A DNA stretch of 64,000 nt from Ferruginibacter paludis (GTDB lineage: Bacteria > Bacteroidota > Bacteroidia > Chitinophagales > Chitinophagaceae), in contig NZ_JAUFQJ010000024.1 in assembly GCF_030409685.1 (NCBI RefSeq), forward strand, positions 740,564 to 804,563. Reading direction: 5' to 3'. The position numbers and the translations under genes were made by a program. The notes beneath the pieces are model-generated. The model did not search any database, was not told the origin of the DNA, and saw only the letters and a list, made by a program, of their open reading frames with translations. Below are positions 35,603 through 43,684 of the stretch, one piece after another (position 1 is the stretch's first letter; each line of letters begins with the position of its first letter).

Positions 35603-38554
35603 ATGAAAAAAGTACTTCATTTTTTACCGGTGATACTATTCCTTATATTTTTGCCTGACTGGCTTTTTGCCCAGGAAAAAACAATCACTGGTAAAGTTAC
35701 CGATGCCAATATGGCCCCGTTAACTGGCGTTACCATCTCCATCAACAAAAGCAATAAAGGCACCATTACAGATGCCGATGGAAAATTTACTTTAACACTG
35801 CCTGCCACTGCAAAACTAACTGTCAGCACTTCGGGATTTAAAACAAAAATAATTACAGCCGATGCCGCACAGAACGACATCCAGGTAAAAATGGAAGAGG
35901 ATTTTGCCAAACTGGATGAAGTGGTTGTCACAGGCCTGGCTACCAATGTAAAAAGAAGAAATCTTGCCAATGCAGTAGCTACTATTTCTTCCAAACAATT
36001 AAACGGCGTAGCGCCAGCCCAAACTTTTGATGCCGCTCTTAACGGAAAAATATCCGGTGCGTATATCAATTCAAACACCGGTGCGCCAGGTGGTGGTATT
36101 TCTGTAAAACTAAGAGGCGTCACATCCATTTACGGCAATACCCAACCGTTGTATGTGGTGGATGGTGTTTTTATCGATAACACGGCTACCTCGGGTGGAT
36201 TAAATGCAGTAACAAATGCAGCATCCGGCGGCAGCCCCACTTCCAACCAGGACAATGCTTCCAGCCGCATTGCAGATATCCGTGCAGAAGATATTGATAA
36301 CATCGAAATTTTAAAGGGCGCTTCCGCCGCCGCTATCTATGGTTCCAAAGCATCAGCAGGTGTTATTGTCATCACTACCAAAAGAGGTAAACAGGGAAAA
36401 ACAAACATCAGTATTTCGCAGGACCTTGGCCAGGTTTCAGCAAGAAAATTGTTAGGCGTAAGGGAGTTTACGGCAGAAAAAGCCGCCAGCCTTTCCCGTG
36501 ACCCGTCAGCCGGAGCCGCATTGGCAGCGCAGTTTACAGCAGCAAAAACAGCAGGGCAAATTTATGACTACGAAAAGGAAGTATATGGCAACAAAGGCTT
36601 TGCAAGAAATACTGTGTTAAGCATGAGTGGTGGTGGCGAAAAAACAAACTTCTTCTTTTCAGCAGCACAAAAAGATGAAGATGGTATTGTAAAAAATACC
36701 GGGTATAGAAACAGCAGTCTAAGGTTAAATGTAGATCACCGTATAACGGATAATATCAAAATCGGTATCAGTACAAATTATATCAATTCTTCTGCAGACA
36801 GGGGCTTGTCCGGCAATGATAATACCGGAACATCTATTGGCATTGCCTTGTCATCTACTCCCAGCTTTGCGCAGTTGCATCCTGATCAGTTTGGCAACTA
36901 CCCGGCCAATCCATTTGGCGCATCTAATCCTTTACAAACAATAGCATTGATGACCAATAATGAATCGGTGAACCGTTTTATAACCGGCTTAAACCTGGAT
37001 GCAATTCTGCAAAAAAACAACAACAGCATTACAAGGTTTGTAGCAAGGGGTGGTTTCGATTTTTATAATCTTGAAACCAATGCTTTATTTCCAAGTGCCC
37101 TGCAGTTCCAGGCAGTTAACAAAGGAACTTCAATACAGGGTGCTACAAAAAATTTAAGCACCAACTATATTGCCTCGCTGGTGAATTCCTTCACCCCTTC
37201 TGACAAACTCTCTTTTACTACATCTGCAGGCATCACCAGGGAAAGCGGTGATTACAATAATTTACTGAACGTCGCTACACAGGTTATTTCTGGTCAGTCG
37301 AATGTTGACCAGGCGGGTGCTTTAACTGCCACCCAGTTCAGGGCCAAATACCAGAATGATGGGGTGTTTGTACAGGAAGAAGCGGTGATCAATAATGGTA
37401 TTACGTTGACAGGTGGTGTACGTTTTGACCGTTCCAGTAATAATGGCGATGTAAAAAAATATTATGCTTATCCAAAGGGCGGCGTGTCAATCAATTTAAC
37501 CAGCCTGGGTCTTATACAAAAAGGCTTGTTTGATGACATCAAATTAAGGGCGGCTTACGGACAAGCCACTAACGTTCCGGCGTACGGCAGCAAGTTTACT
37601 TCTCTGGTGGTTTCTAATATTGCCGGCAACCCTGGGTCGTTGGTAAATATACAACGCGGCGATGCCTCCATCAAGCCAGAAAAACAAACCGAACTGGAAA
37701 CTGGTATTGATTTTAGTTTGCTGAACGGCAAGCTGGCTTTTGAATTTACCTACTATAACAAAAAAATATTCGACTTCCTGATGCTGGCAGGATTGCCGGC
37801 CTCTTCCGGCTTTTCTACCAAATGGGTAAATGCGGGAGACTTACGTAACCGTGGTGTTGAGCTGGGTGTAAAAGCAAAACCAGTTGCATCAAAAAATATC
37901 ACCTGGAATACATCCGTTAATTTCTGGCTGAATAAATCATTGGTTACAAAATACACCATTACACCCATTCCGCAGGGATCATTTGGTTATGTGCTTGGTT
38001 CGTTCCAGGTTGAGCAGGGTAAATCCGCTACACAAATCGTTGGCTTGAATGGTGCTGGTGTAGGCGTATTAGGCGACGCAGAACCAAAGTTCCAGATGAA
38101 TACGTACAACGAAATTACTTTTCACAATAAGTTAAGCCTGCGCTTTTTAATGCATTGGAAAAAAGGCGGCGACAATGTGAACCTGACTTACCTGCAAAAC
38201 GATTTTGGACAAACCTCGCCTGACTTTGATGCCATGACCATTAAGGCAGGCATGCCAAATGGCATCTACCGTATTTCACAGGTCGGAAGTTCTGCCAAAG
38301 TTTTTGTGGAAGATGCAAGCTACCTGCGTTTAAGAGAAATAGGATTGTATTATTCTTTCAACAAATTACCGTCTACATTATTTATCAAAAATATCAGGGT
38401 GGGTGCTTCTCTGAACAATTACCTCACCATCACAAAATATAAATCCTACGATCCTGAAGTATCCAATTTCGGAACAGGTTTTTCTTCAGGTGTTGATGTT
38501 GATCCTTACCCGGCATCTAAACGGGCTTCTTTACACGTCGCTATAGATTTCTAA
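35603..38554 (+). CDS. SusC/RagA-type TonB-linked outer-membrane receptor
   Basis: A complete 983-residue SusC-family receptor. It has a signal peptide ending at about residue 23 (WLFAQ), a carboxypeptidase-regulatory-like domain (ITGKVTDANMAPLTGVTI), a TonB-box-like LDEVVVTGL, and a plug with PLYVVDGVFI and LKGASAAAIYGSKASAGVIV. A long barrel follows, ending in SLHVAIDF. SusC works with the lipoprotein SusD as a lidded pore that imports oligomers using TonB energy. The SusD gene follows after 55 bases. It is unusual that the pair is flanked by AhpD-like enzymes instead of glycoside hydrolases or sulfatases, which hints at a non-glycan substrate. That is inference. Confidence 0.95.
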   Translation: MKKVLHFLPVILFLIFLPDWLFAQEKTITGKVTDANMAPLTGVTISINKSNKGTITDADGKFTLTLPATAKLTVSTSGFKTKIITADAAQNDIQVKMEEDFAKLDEVVVTGLATNVKRRNLANAVATISSKQLNGVAPAQTFDAALNGKISGAYINSNTGAPGGGISVKLRGVTSIYGNTQPLYVVDGVFIDNTATSGGLNAVTNAASGGSPTSNQDNASSRIADIRAEDIDNIEILKGASAAAIYGSKASAGVIVITTKRGKQGKTNISISQDLGQVSARKLLGVREFTAEKAASLSRDPSAGAALAAQFTAAKTAGQIYDYEKEVYGNKGFARNTVLSMSGGGEKTNFFFSAAQKDEDGIVKNTGYRNSSLRLNVDHRITDNIKIGISTNYINSSADRGLSGNDNTGTSIGIALSSTPSFAQLHPDQFGNYPANPFGASNPLQTIALMTNNESVNRFITGLNLDAILQKNNNSITRFVARGGFDFYNLETNALFPSALQFQAVNKGTSIQGATKNLSTNYIASLVNSFTPSDKLSFTTSAGITRESGDYNNLLNVATQVISGQSNVDQAGALTATQFRAKYQNDGVFVQEEAVINNGITLTGGVRFDRSSNNGDVKKYYAYPKGGVSINLTSLGLIQKGLFDDIKLRAAYGQATNVPAYGSKFTSLVVSNIAGNPGSLVNIQRGDASIKPEKQTELETGIDFSLLNGKLAFEFTYYNKKIFDFLMLAGLPASSGFSTKWVNAGDLRNRGVELGVKAKPVASKNITWNTSVNFWLNKSLVTKYTITPIPQGSFGYVLGSFQVEQGKSATQIVGLNGAGVGVLGDAEPKFQMNTYNEITFHNKLSLRFLMHWKKGGDNVNLTYLQNDFGQTSPDFDAMTIKAGMPNGIYRISQVGSSAKVFVEDASYLRLREIGLYYSFNKLPSTLFIKNIRVGASLNNYLTITKYKSYDPEVSNFGTGFSSGVDVDPYPASKRASLHVAIDF

Positions 38555-38609
38555 CCCTGTTTGAAAAGTCACAATGGATCAATTTATAAAAGCAAATAAA
38601 ATTATTAAA

Positions 38610-39911
38610 ATGAAACACAGTAAATATATATATACCGCGGTTGTTATGGCAACAGCTATTTTCTTTTCTTCCTGCAAAAAAGATTATGGTAATTTAAACA
38701 GTCCTACAATTGAACAATTTTTAGGCAATGCCTCCAAAAGCGAATTAAATAATCTGGTAAGCGGCACCGAATCAGGGATGCGCAACAACATCGCTTTTTA
38801 CCTGGATGATGTTGGTACAATCGGCAGAGAAGGATATCGATTTTCAGGATCTGAGCCTCGTTACGTTACCGATTTGCTGGGCGCAAATGATGCTACCTTA
38901 AGCAGCAGTAATTTTTATATTACCAATCCGTGGGCGGCCCGTTACAGGGTTGTAAAAAACTGCAATACACTAATACAGGCAGCTACTAATTCTACCCTGA
39001 TCAGCGGAGCAGAAAAAAGTGGTTACATCGGTTTTGCAAGAACCATTAAAGCCTACCAGTTATTACTGAATCTGAATCTTACCTACACAAAAGGAATAAG
39101 AATAAATGTAACAGACCCCGATAATTTAGGCGCCTTTGTAAGTTATGATGATGGACTGACTGCTATCGCAGCCATATTGGATTCAGCCAAAACAGATTTC
39201 GCAACTGCTGCTGTAGCGTTTCCTCTTGCCGGCTTTGATGGTTTAAATGATGCAGCCGGCTTGCTAAAAGTAAACCGTGCCATCGCCGCCCGGGTTGCGG
39301 CCTATCGTAAAAAATGGCCGGAAGTATTAACCGCCTTGAATGAATCTTTTTTTGACATAACAAAAGACTTTTATCTGGGTGTGAACCATGTGTTTGGTAC
39401 CGGCTCCGGCGATCAGCTAAACCCGATGTTTATTCCTAAAAACCAAAGTGGAGAAGTGAGGGTTGCGCATGCTTCCTTTGCTGCAGATATAAAATCAGGC
39501 GATGACCGGATTAATAAAACCAGTGTTAGAAACGCTACAGCTTCACTCAATGGCTTGAGTAGCGACCGGGACGTATGGGTGTATACTTCAAGTACTGCCC
39601 CTTTACCCATCATAAGAAATGAAGAGTTAATACTGTTATACGCCGAAGCAAAAATAAACACCAACGCTTTTCCTGATGCAGTTACCGCCTTGAATGTAAT
39701 TAGGCAAGGCCATAACCTGGTTCCTTATGCCGGCGCAATAACAACAGATGCGCTGATAACTGAATTGTTGTACCAGAGAAGGTATTCTCTTTTTTATGAA
39801 GGGCATCGCTGGATAGATTTGCGCAGGTATAACAAACTGGCTGACCTACCTCTCGACAGAACAGGTGACGACGTATGGACAGAATTTCCATTGCCTGTGA
39901 CTGAACAATAA
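38610..39911 (+). CDS. SusD/RagB-type outer-membrane lipoprotein
   Basis: A 433-residue SusD-like surface lipoprotein with the lipobox FFSSC (Cys22). Helical TPR-like segments occur (YIGFARTIKAYQLLLNLNLT), and the family's C-terminal pattern ELLYQRRYSLFYEGHRWIDL followed by RRYNKL is clear. It forms the ligand-binding lid of the SusC pore encoded just upstream. The ATG at 38610 is preferred to one at 38574, since only the later start places the lipoprotein signal at the N terminus. It is somewhat shorter than typical SusD proteins (about 500-550). The next gene is AhpD-like copy D. Confidence 0.92.
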   Translation: MKHSKYIYTAVVMATAIFFSSCKKDYGNLNSPTIEQFLGNASKSELNNLVSGTESGMRNNIAFYLDDVGTIGREGYRFSGSEPRYVTDLLGANDATLSSSNFYITNPWAARYRVVKNCNTLIQAATNSTLISGAEKSGYIGFARTIKAYQLLLNLNLTYTKGIRINVTDPDNLGAFVSYDDGLTAIAAILDSAKTDFATAAVAFPLAGFDGLNDAAGLLKVNRAIAARVAAYRKKWPEVLTALNESFFDITKDFYLGVNHVFGTGSGDQLNPMFIPKNQSGEVRVAHASFAADIKSGDDRINKTSVRNATASLNGLSSDRDVWVYTSSTAPLPIIRNEELILLYAEAKINTNAFPDAVTALNVIRQGHNLVPYAGAITTDALITELLYQRRYSLFYEGHRWIDLRRYNKLADLPLDRTGDDVWTEFPLPVTEQ

Positions 39912-39963
39912 TTTTAATGAATGATCTTAATGGATACTATTTTAAAATTAAATACTCTAAACA

Positions 39964-40512
39964 ATGGCTCATATAAATTTAGAAAACGATTTTCCCGGCA
40001 TTCGCGGCCCGATGGCTTTCAGCCCCGCAACAGCCAAGCCTTTGAACGACCTTGCAGAAGTGTTGCTACGAAGTGACAATTCGCTGAGCCGTGGTGAAAG
40101 AGAATTAATTGCTGCTTATGTTTCTTCGTTAAATGATTGCGCTTTTTGTCAAAATGTGCATGGAGGCCTGGCACAACATTACCTGGAATGCGACAGTGCC
40201 TTTATTGATGCGGTGAAGAAAGATTATATGGACACCAACATTTCTGATAAAATGAAAGCGTTGTTATGGATCGCTGAAAAAGTTCAACAAGGCGGAAAAA
40301 ATGTAACCGCCGAACAAATTGATGCCGCTAAGGTTGTTGGTGCAACAGACAAGGAAATACATGACACCGTATTAATAGCGGCAGCTTTTTGTATGTTTAA
40401 CCGGTATGTAGATGGCCTGGCCACCTGGGCTCCTGAAGATAAAAATTATTATATTGAAAGGGCAAAGCAAAGGGCGGAGGAGGGCTATGCCGGTTATGAT
40501 GCAAGCAAGTAA
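39964..40512 (+). CDS. AhpD/CMD-type peroxidase-related protein D
   Basis: A 182-residue paralogue with Cys59-x2-Cys62-x3-His66 in NDCAFCQNVH, preceded by GERELIA, and the shared IHDTVLIAAAFCMFNRYVDG. It is the sister of copy C on the other side of the SusC/SusD pair. It starts 52 bases after SusD and ends 31 bases before the DUF3179 gene, so a single transcript is likely. That C and D closely resemble each other while A and B form the second pair suggests two duplications, each flanking a transporter. The substrate is unknown. Confidence 0.87.
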   Translation: MAHINLENDFPGIRGPMAFSPATAKPLNDLAEVLLRSDNSLSRGERELIAAYVSSLNDCAFCQNVHGGLAQHYLECDSAFIDAVKKDYMDTNISDKMKALLWIAEKVQQGGKNVTAEQIDAAKVVGATDKEIHDTVLIAAAFCMFNRYVDGLATWAPEDKNYYIERAKQRAEEGYAGYDASK

Positions 40513-40543
40513 TGAACAAGGAATAATCATATAATTGAATTTC

Positions 40544-41680
40544 ATGAAAAAAATATTCTATCTCGGTTTCTTTGGCCTGCTGTTGTTTGAAATATTGAAT
40601 GTGTACCTCATCATGCCCATGCCGGGCAGCCAGCAGATGAACAGTATTGATGTGGCATATTTTTTATACCAATGGCGCTGGGCATTTAGGATAGTGTTTG
40701 CTGCAATGATTATAGTTGGTGCATACAGGTTCGAATGGAAAAGCTGGTGGGCGCCATTGTTGTTTTTACTGCTGCTTGTTTCAGTAATTTATGTCGTCAA
40801 TTTTCAAATGGCCGCAGATCATATGTTTTATAAACCAAAACAAGTGCTGATGGTAAATGAAGCCAATAATAAAGTAGACTCCGGAAGATTGGTAATTGGC
40901 GTAATCAACAACGGCGAAGCAAAAGCTTATCCCATCAGGTTTTTAGGCTATCATCACCAGGTTCAGGATACCGTGGGCGGTAAACCATTATTGATTACTT
41001 ATTGTACCGTATGCAGAACCGGCCGTGTATACGAACCGATTGTAAATGGCAAACCGGAACAGTTTCGTTTAGTTGGTATGGATCATTTTAATGCCATGCT
41101 GGAAGATGCGACTACAAAAAGCTGGTGGCGCCAGGCAACGGGAGAAGCCATTACCGGTAAATTAAAAGGACAAAAACTGCCAGAATTCTTTAATATACAA
41201 ACTTCGTTAACAAAGTGGCTTGCACTCAATCCCAACTCACTCGTGATGCAGGAAGACCCGGCATTTAAAAATGAATATGACACGACCGGTAAATTTGAAA
41301 GTGGCAAAAGTACCAGCAAACTAACAGGCACGGATAGCCTTAGCTGGAAAGATAAATCGTGGGTGATTGGTGTAAAAGCTGGTAAAGAAAAAAAGGCGTA
41401 CGACTGGAACGAGTTAAAAGAAAAGCGCATTATCAACGATACGCTGGATGGAAAAAATATTATCCTGGTTTTGGCGCAGGATGATAAAAGCTTTTTTGCT
41501 TTTGAAAATCCGGATGCGTTAAACAACTTCAGTTTACGCAACGATACCCTGGTACAAAATAATCATAAGTACAACATCGATGGCAAGGGAATCAACAGCA
41601 GTGCAAATTTGAAATCATTGCCAGCCTACCAGGAGTTTTGGCACAGCTGGCGAACTTTTAATCCTGAGACAAAAAAATAA
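40544..41680 (+). CDS. Membrane-anchored DUF3179-domain protein
   Basis: A 378-residue protein: three N-terminal membrane helices (about 3-20, 42-60, 68-88) followed by a DUF3179 domain facing the periplasm. The domain shows GVINNGEAKAYPIR, the Cys pair TYCTVCRTG (Cys154, Cys157), the GMDHFNAMLED segment and the closing FWHSWRTFNP, all characteristic of the family. DUF3179 has no established function; the conserved Cys pair suggests redox or metal chemistry. The ATG at 40544 is preferred to a TTG three codons upstream. It closes the run of AhpD/SusCD genes, and a hairpin follows at 41739. Confidence 0.88.
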   Translation: MKKIFYLGFFGLLLFEILNVYLIMPMPGSQQMNSIDVAYFLYQWRWAFRIVFAAMIIVGAYRFEWKSWWAPLLFLLLLVSVIYVVNFQMAADHMFYKPKQVLMVNEANNKVDSGRLVIGVINNGEAKAYPIRFLGYHHQVQDTVGGKPLLITYCTVCRTGRVYEPIVNGKPEQFRLVGMDHFNAMLEDATTKSWWRQATGEAITGKLKGQKLPEFFNIQTSLTKWLALNPNSLVMQEDPAFKNEYDTTGKFESGKSTSKLTGTDSLSWKDKSWVIGVKAGKEKKAYDWNELKEKRIINDTLDGKNIILVLAQDDKSFFAFENPDALNNFSLRNDTLVQNNHKYNIDGKGINSSANLKSLPAYQEFWHSWRTFNPETKK

Positions 41681-41738
41681 GCACCTGTTTTTCAAAAGGC
41701 TTTTTCCCTTATACTATTTTATTGCTGATATTGCAGCT

Positions 41739-41759
41739 GCTGACGGCCTTACCGCCAGC
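41739..41759 (+). terminator. Weak hairpin after the DUF3179 gene
   Basis: GCTGACGG, loop CCTTA, CCGCCAGC forms an eight-position stem with one A-C mismatch. There is no direct T run (CAAATTCCTTTTTATT follows), so it is only a possible terminator for the gene run that ends at 41680. Confidence 0.3.
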
Positions 41760-41822
41760 CAAATTCCTTTTTATTAAATGAAAATTCTTTTTGTAAAAGA
41801 GCCTAAAAAGATGATCAATCAA

Positions 41823-43520
41823 ATGAATAAAAAAATAATTGGCTTTGTGCTAACTGGTTTCACCTGCATTTGTATGCTATCTTCTTTTAACAAAACAGGC
41901 AGTCATCAAAGCTTTCCTCCTAAAAATCCCAGCCATCCTAAAATAGTAAACATTGTAAATTTTATCCGGTTGCTGGAGCCGAGAGATAGCGCCGTTACAG
42001 AACAGGTATTGTATGAAACTGTTGCAAAGCAGGTAGAAATGATGCAACAATACAAACTGGGCGGAACGTTTTTGTTGCAGTACGATGCGCTGATGGATGC
42101 ACGCTATCAAAAATTACTGAAAGCCTTACCCCGCAATAGTTTTGAGGTTGGAGCATGGTGGGAAATTCCACAACCACTGGTTGAAAAAGCCGGCCTTAAA
42201 TGGCGTGGCCGTTACCCCTGGGATTGGTTTGCTGACGTTGGCTTTTCTACTGGCTACACACCTGCCGAGAGGGAAAAGTTATGCGATGTGTACATGGCCG
42301 ATTTTAAAAAGATATTCGGTTACTATCCCAGGTCGGTTGGCTCCTGGTTTATTGATGCACACACGCTGAATTACCTGTACACAAAATACCATATTGTGGC
42401 GTCCTGTAATTGTAAGGACCAATATGGAACCGATGGCTACACATTGTGGGGCGGTTACTGGAACCAGGCCTATTATCCCAGTAAAATCAATTCCTACATG
42501 CCGGCGCAAAGTGAAAAGAACCAAACGCCAGTGCCCATCTTTCGCATGCTCGGTAGTGACCCAATTCGTCAGTACGATAATGGTTTTGGATCAGCAAGAC
42601 AAGGCGTTGTAACATTGGAGCCCGTTTATCCATCTGCTGGCGGCGATTCTGCCTGGGTTAACTGGTACTTTAAAGAGTTTGTTGAGGGCGCAGATATGGA
42701 ATATAATTATACGCAGGCGGGCCAGGAAAATTCGTTTACCTGGGATGCCATGGCAAAAGGATTTGCCATACAATTGCCTTTAATTGCCCGGCTTAGAGAT
42801 GAAAAGAAACTACAGGTGGAAACACTAGCTGCCTCCGGCCAATGGTTTAAAGACCATTATAAAATTACACCCGCCACTTCGGTAACTGTAACAAACGACC
42901 TGGAAGAAGGAAACCATAAAACCGTTTGGTTTAACAGCCGCTTTTACCGCCTCAATTTGTTGTGGGAAAATGGCACGCTGCGTTTTCGTGATATTCATTT
43001 ATTCAACGAAAATTTTCCATCATTTTACACTTTGAACAAAGCCACATCCAACGAATGTTCGTTTTTTACGCTTCCCTTTGTTGACGGCTATATCTGGAGC
43101 AAACCAGGGAATATCGCTGGTCTGCGTTTTAAAGCCGTTATTGATGGGAAGGAAACACTGTTGACAGGCGGCGATCCGATAATAACCGATTCTGTTCGTG
43201 GCAAATTACATATAGCCTGGCCACTGCAATCTGTTGATGGAACTCTGCACATGGATATCGATGAACGGAGTATAAAAATAAGCCTGCGTGCGAAAGACAA
43301 CGTAAAATGGTTTCTTGATCTCAATGCAGCAGACAGCGTTATACTACCATTTCAAAAAATAAACCTGCACCGGCTGGATTGCAGGTTTGAACACATGAAT
43401 TATTCCATCACAACCAAAAAAGGAATATTTTCAAAACCAAACGATACTGTAGTTGCAAGAATAAGTCCAGAAAAAAACTGGCTTGAGCTGAATATGGCAG
43501 CTGACAATAAAACAAAATAA
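41823..43520 (+). CDS. Secreted protein of unknown family, possible deacetylase/glycosidase fold
   Basis: A 565-residue protein from the ATG at 41823, chosen because a signal peptide follows at once (KKIIGFVLTGFTCICMLSSF); ATGs at 41811 and 41778 are alternatives. The first 300 residues read like an alpha/beta barrel: NIVNFIRLLEPRD, LLQYDALMDARYQKLL, EVGAWWEIPQP, GSWFIDAHTLNYLYTKYHIV. The pattern is reminiscent of polysaccharide-deacetylase or GH57/GH38-like barrels. The C-terminal part looks like beta-sandwich. Aspartates and histidines in WFIDAHT could be functional. I do not recognise a named family. It follows the DUF3179 gene on the same strand and may extend that cluster. Confidence 0.75.
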   Translation: MNKKIIGFVLTGFTCICMLSSFNKTGSHQSFPPKNPSHPKIVNIVNFIRLLEPRDSAVTEQVLYETVAKQVEMMQQYKLGGTFLLQYDALMDARYQKLLKALPRNSFEVGAWWEIPQPLVEKAGLKWRGRYPWDWFADVGFSTGYTPAEREKLCDVYMADFKKIFGYYPRSVGSWFIDAHTLNYLYTKYHIVASCNCKDQYGTDGYTLWGGYWNQAYYPSKINSYMPAQSEKNQTPVPIFRMLGSDPIRQYDNGFGSARQGVVTLEPVYPSAGGDSAWVNWYFKEFVEGADMEYNYTQAGQENSFTWDAMAKGFAIQLPLIARLRDEKKLQVETLAASGQWFKDHYKITPATSVTVTNDLEEGNHKTVWFNSRFYRLNLLWENGTLRFRDIHLFNENFPSFYTLNKATSNECSFFTLPFVDGYIWSKPGNIAGLRFKAVIDGKETLLTGGDPIITDSVRGKLHIAWPLQSVDGTLHMDIDERSIKISLRAKDNVKWFLDLNAADSVILPFQKINLHRLDCRFEHMNYSITTKKGIFSKPNDTVVARISPEKNWLELNMAADNKTK

Positions 43521-43684
43521 ATCTGTTTACTACTTTATCAATGAAGTCTCGTGCTTGACCTAAGAGCCCCATTGTAAAAGTGTATCTTAATCTCATTAAT
43601 TTTAATCTTATATAAAATAATATGGATAAATAATAGTTATATACCTGTACATTTACACTTTGTCGATATCTTAACCAGCATTGC

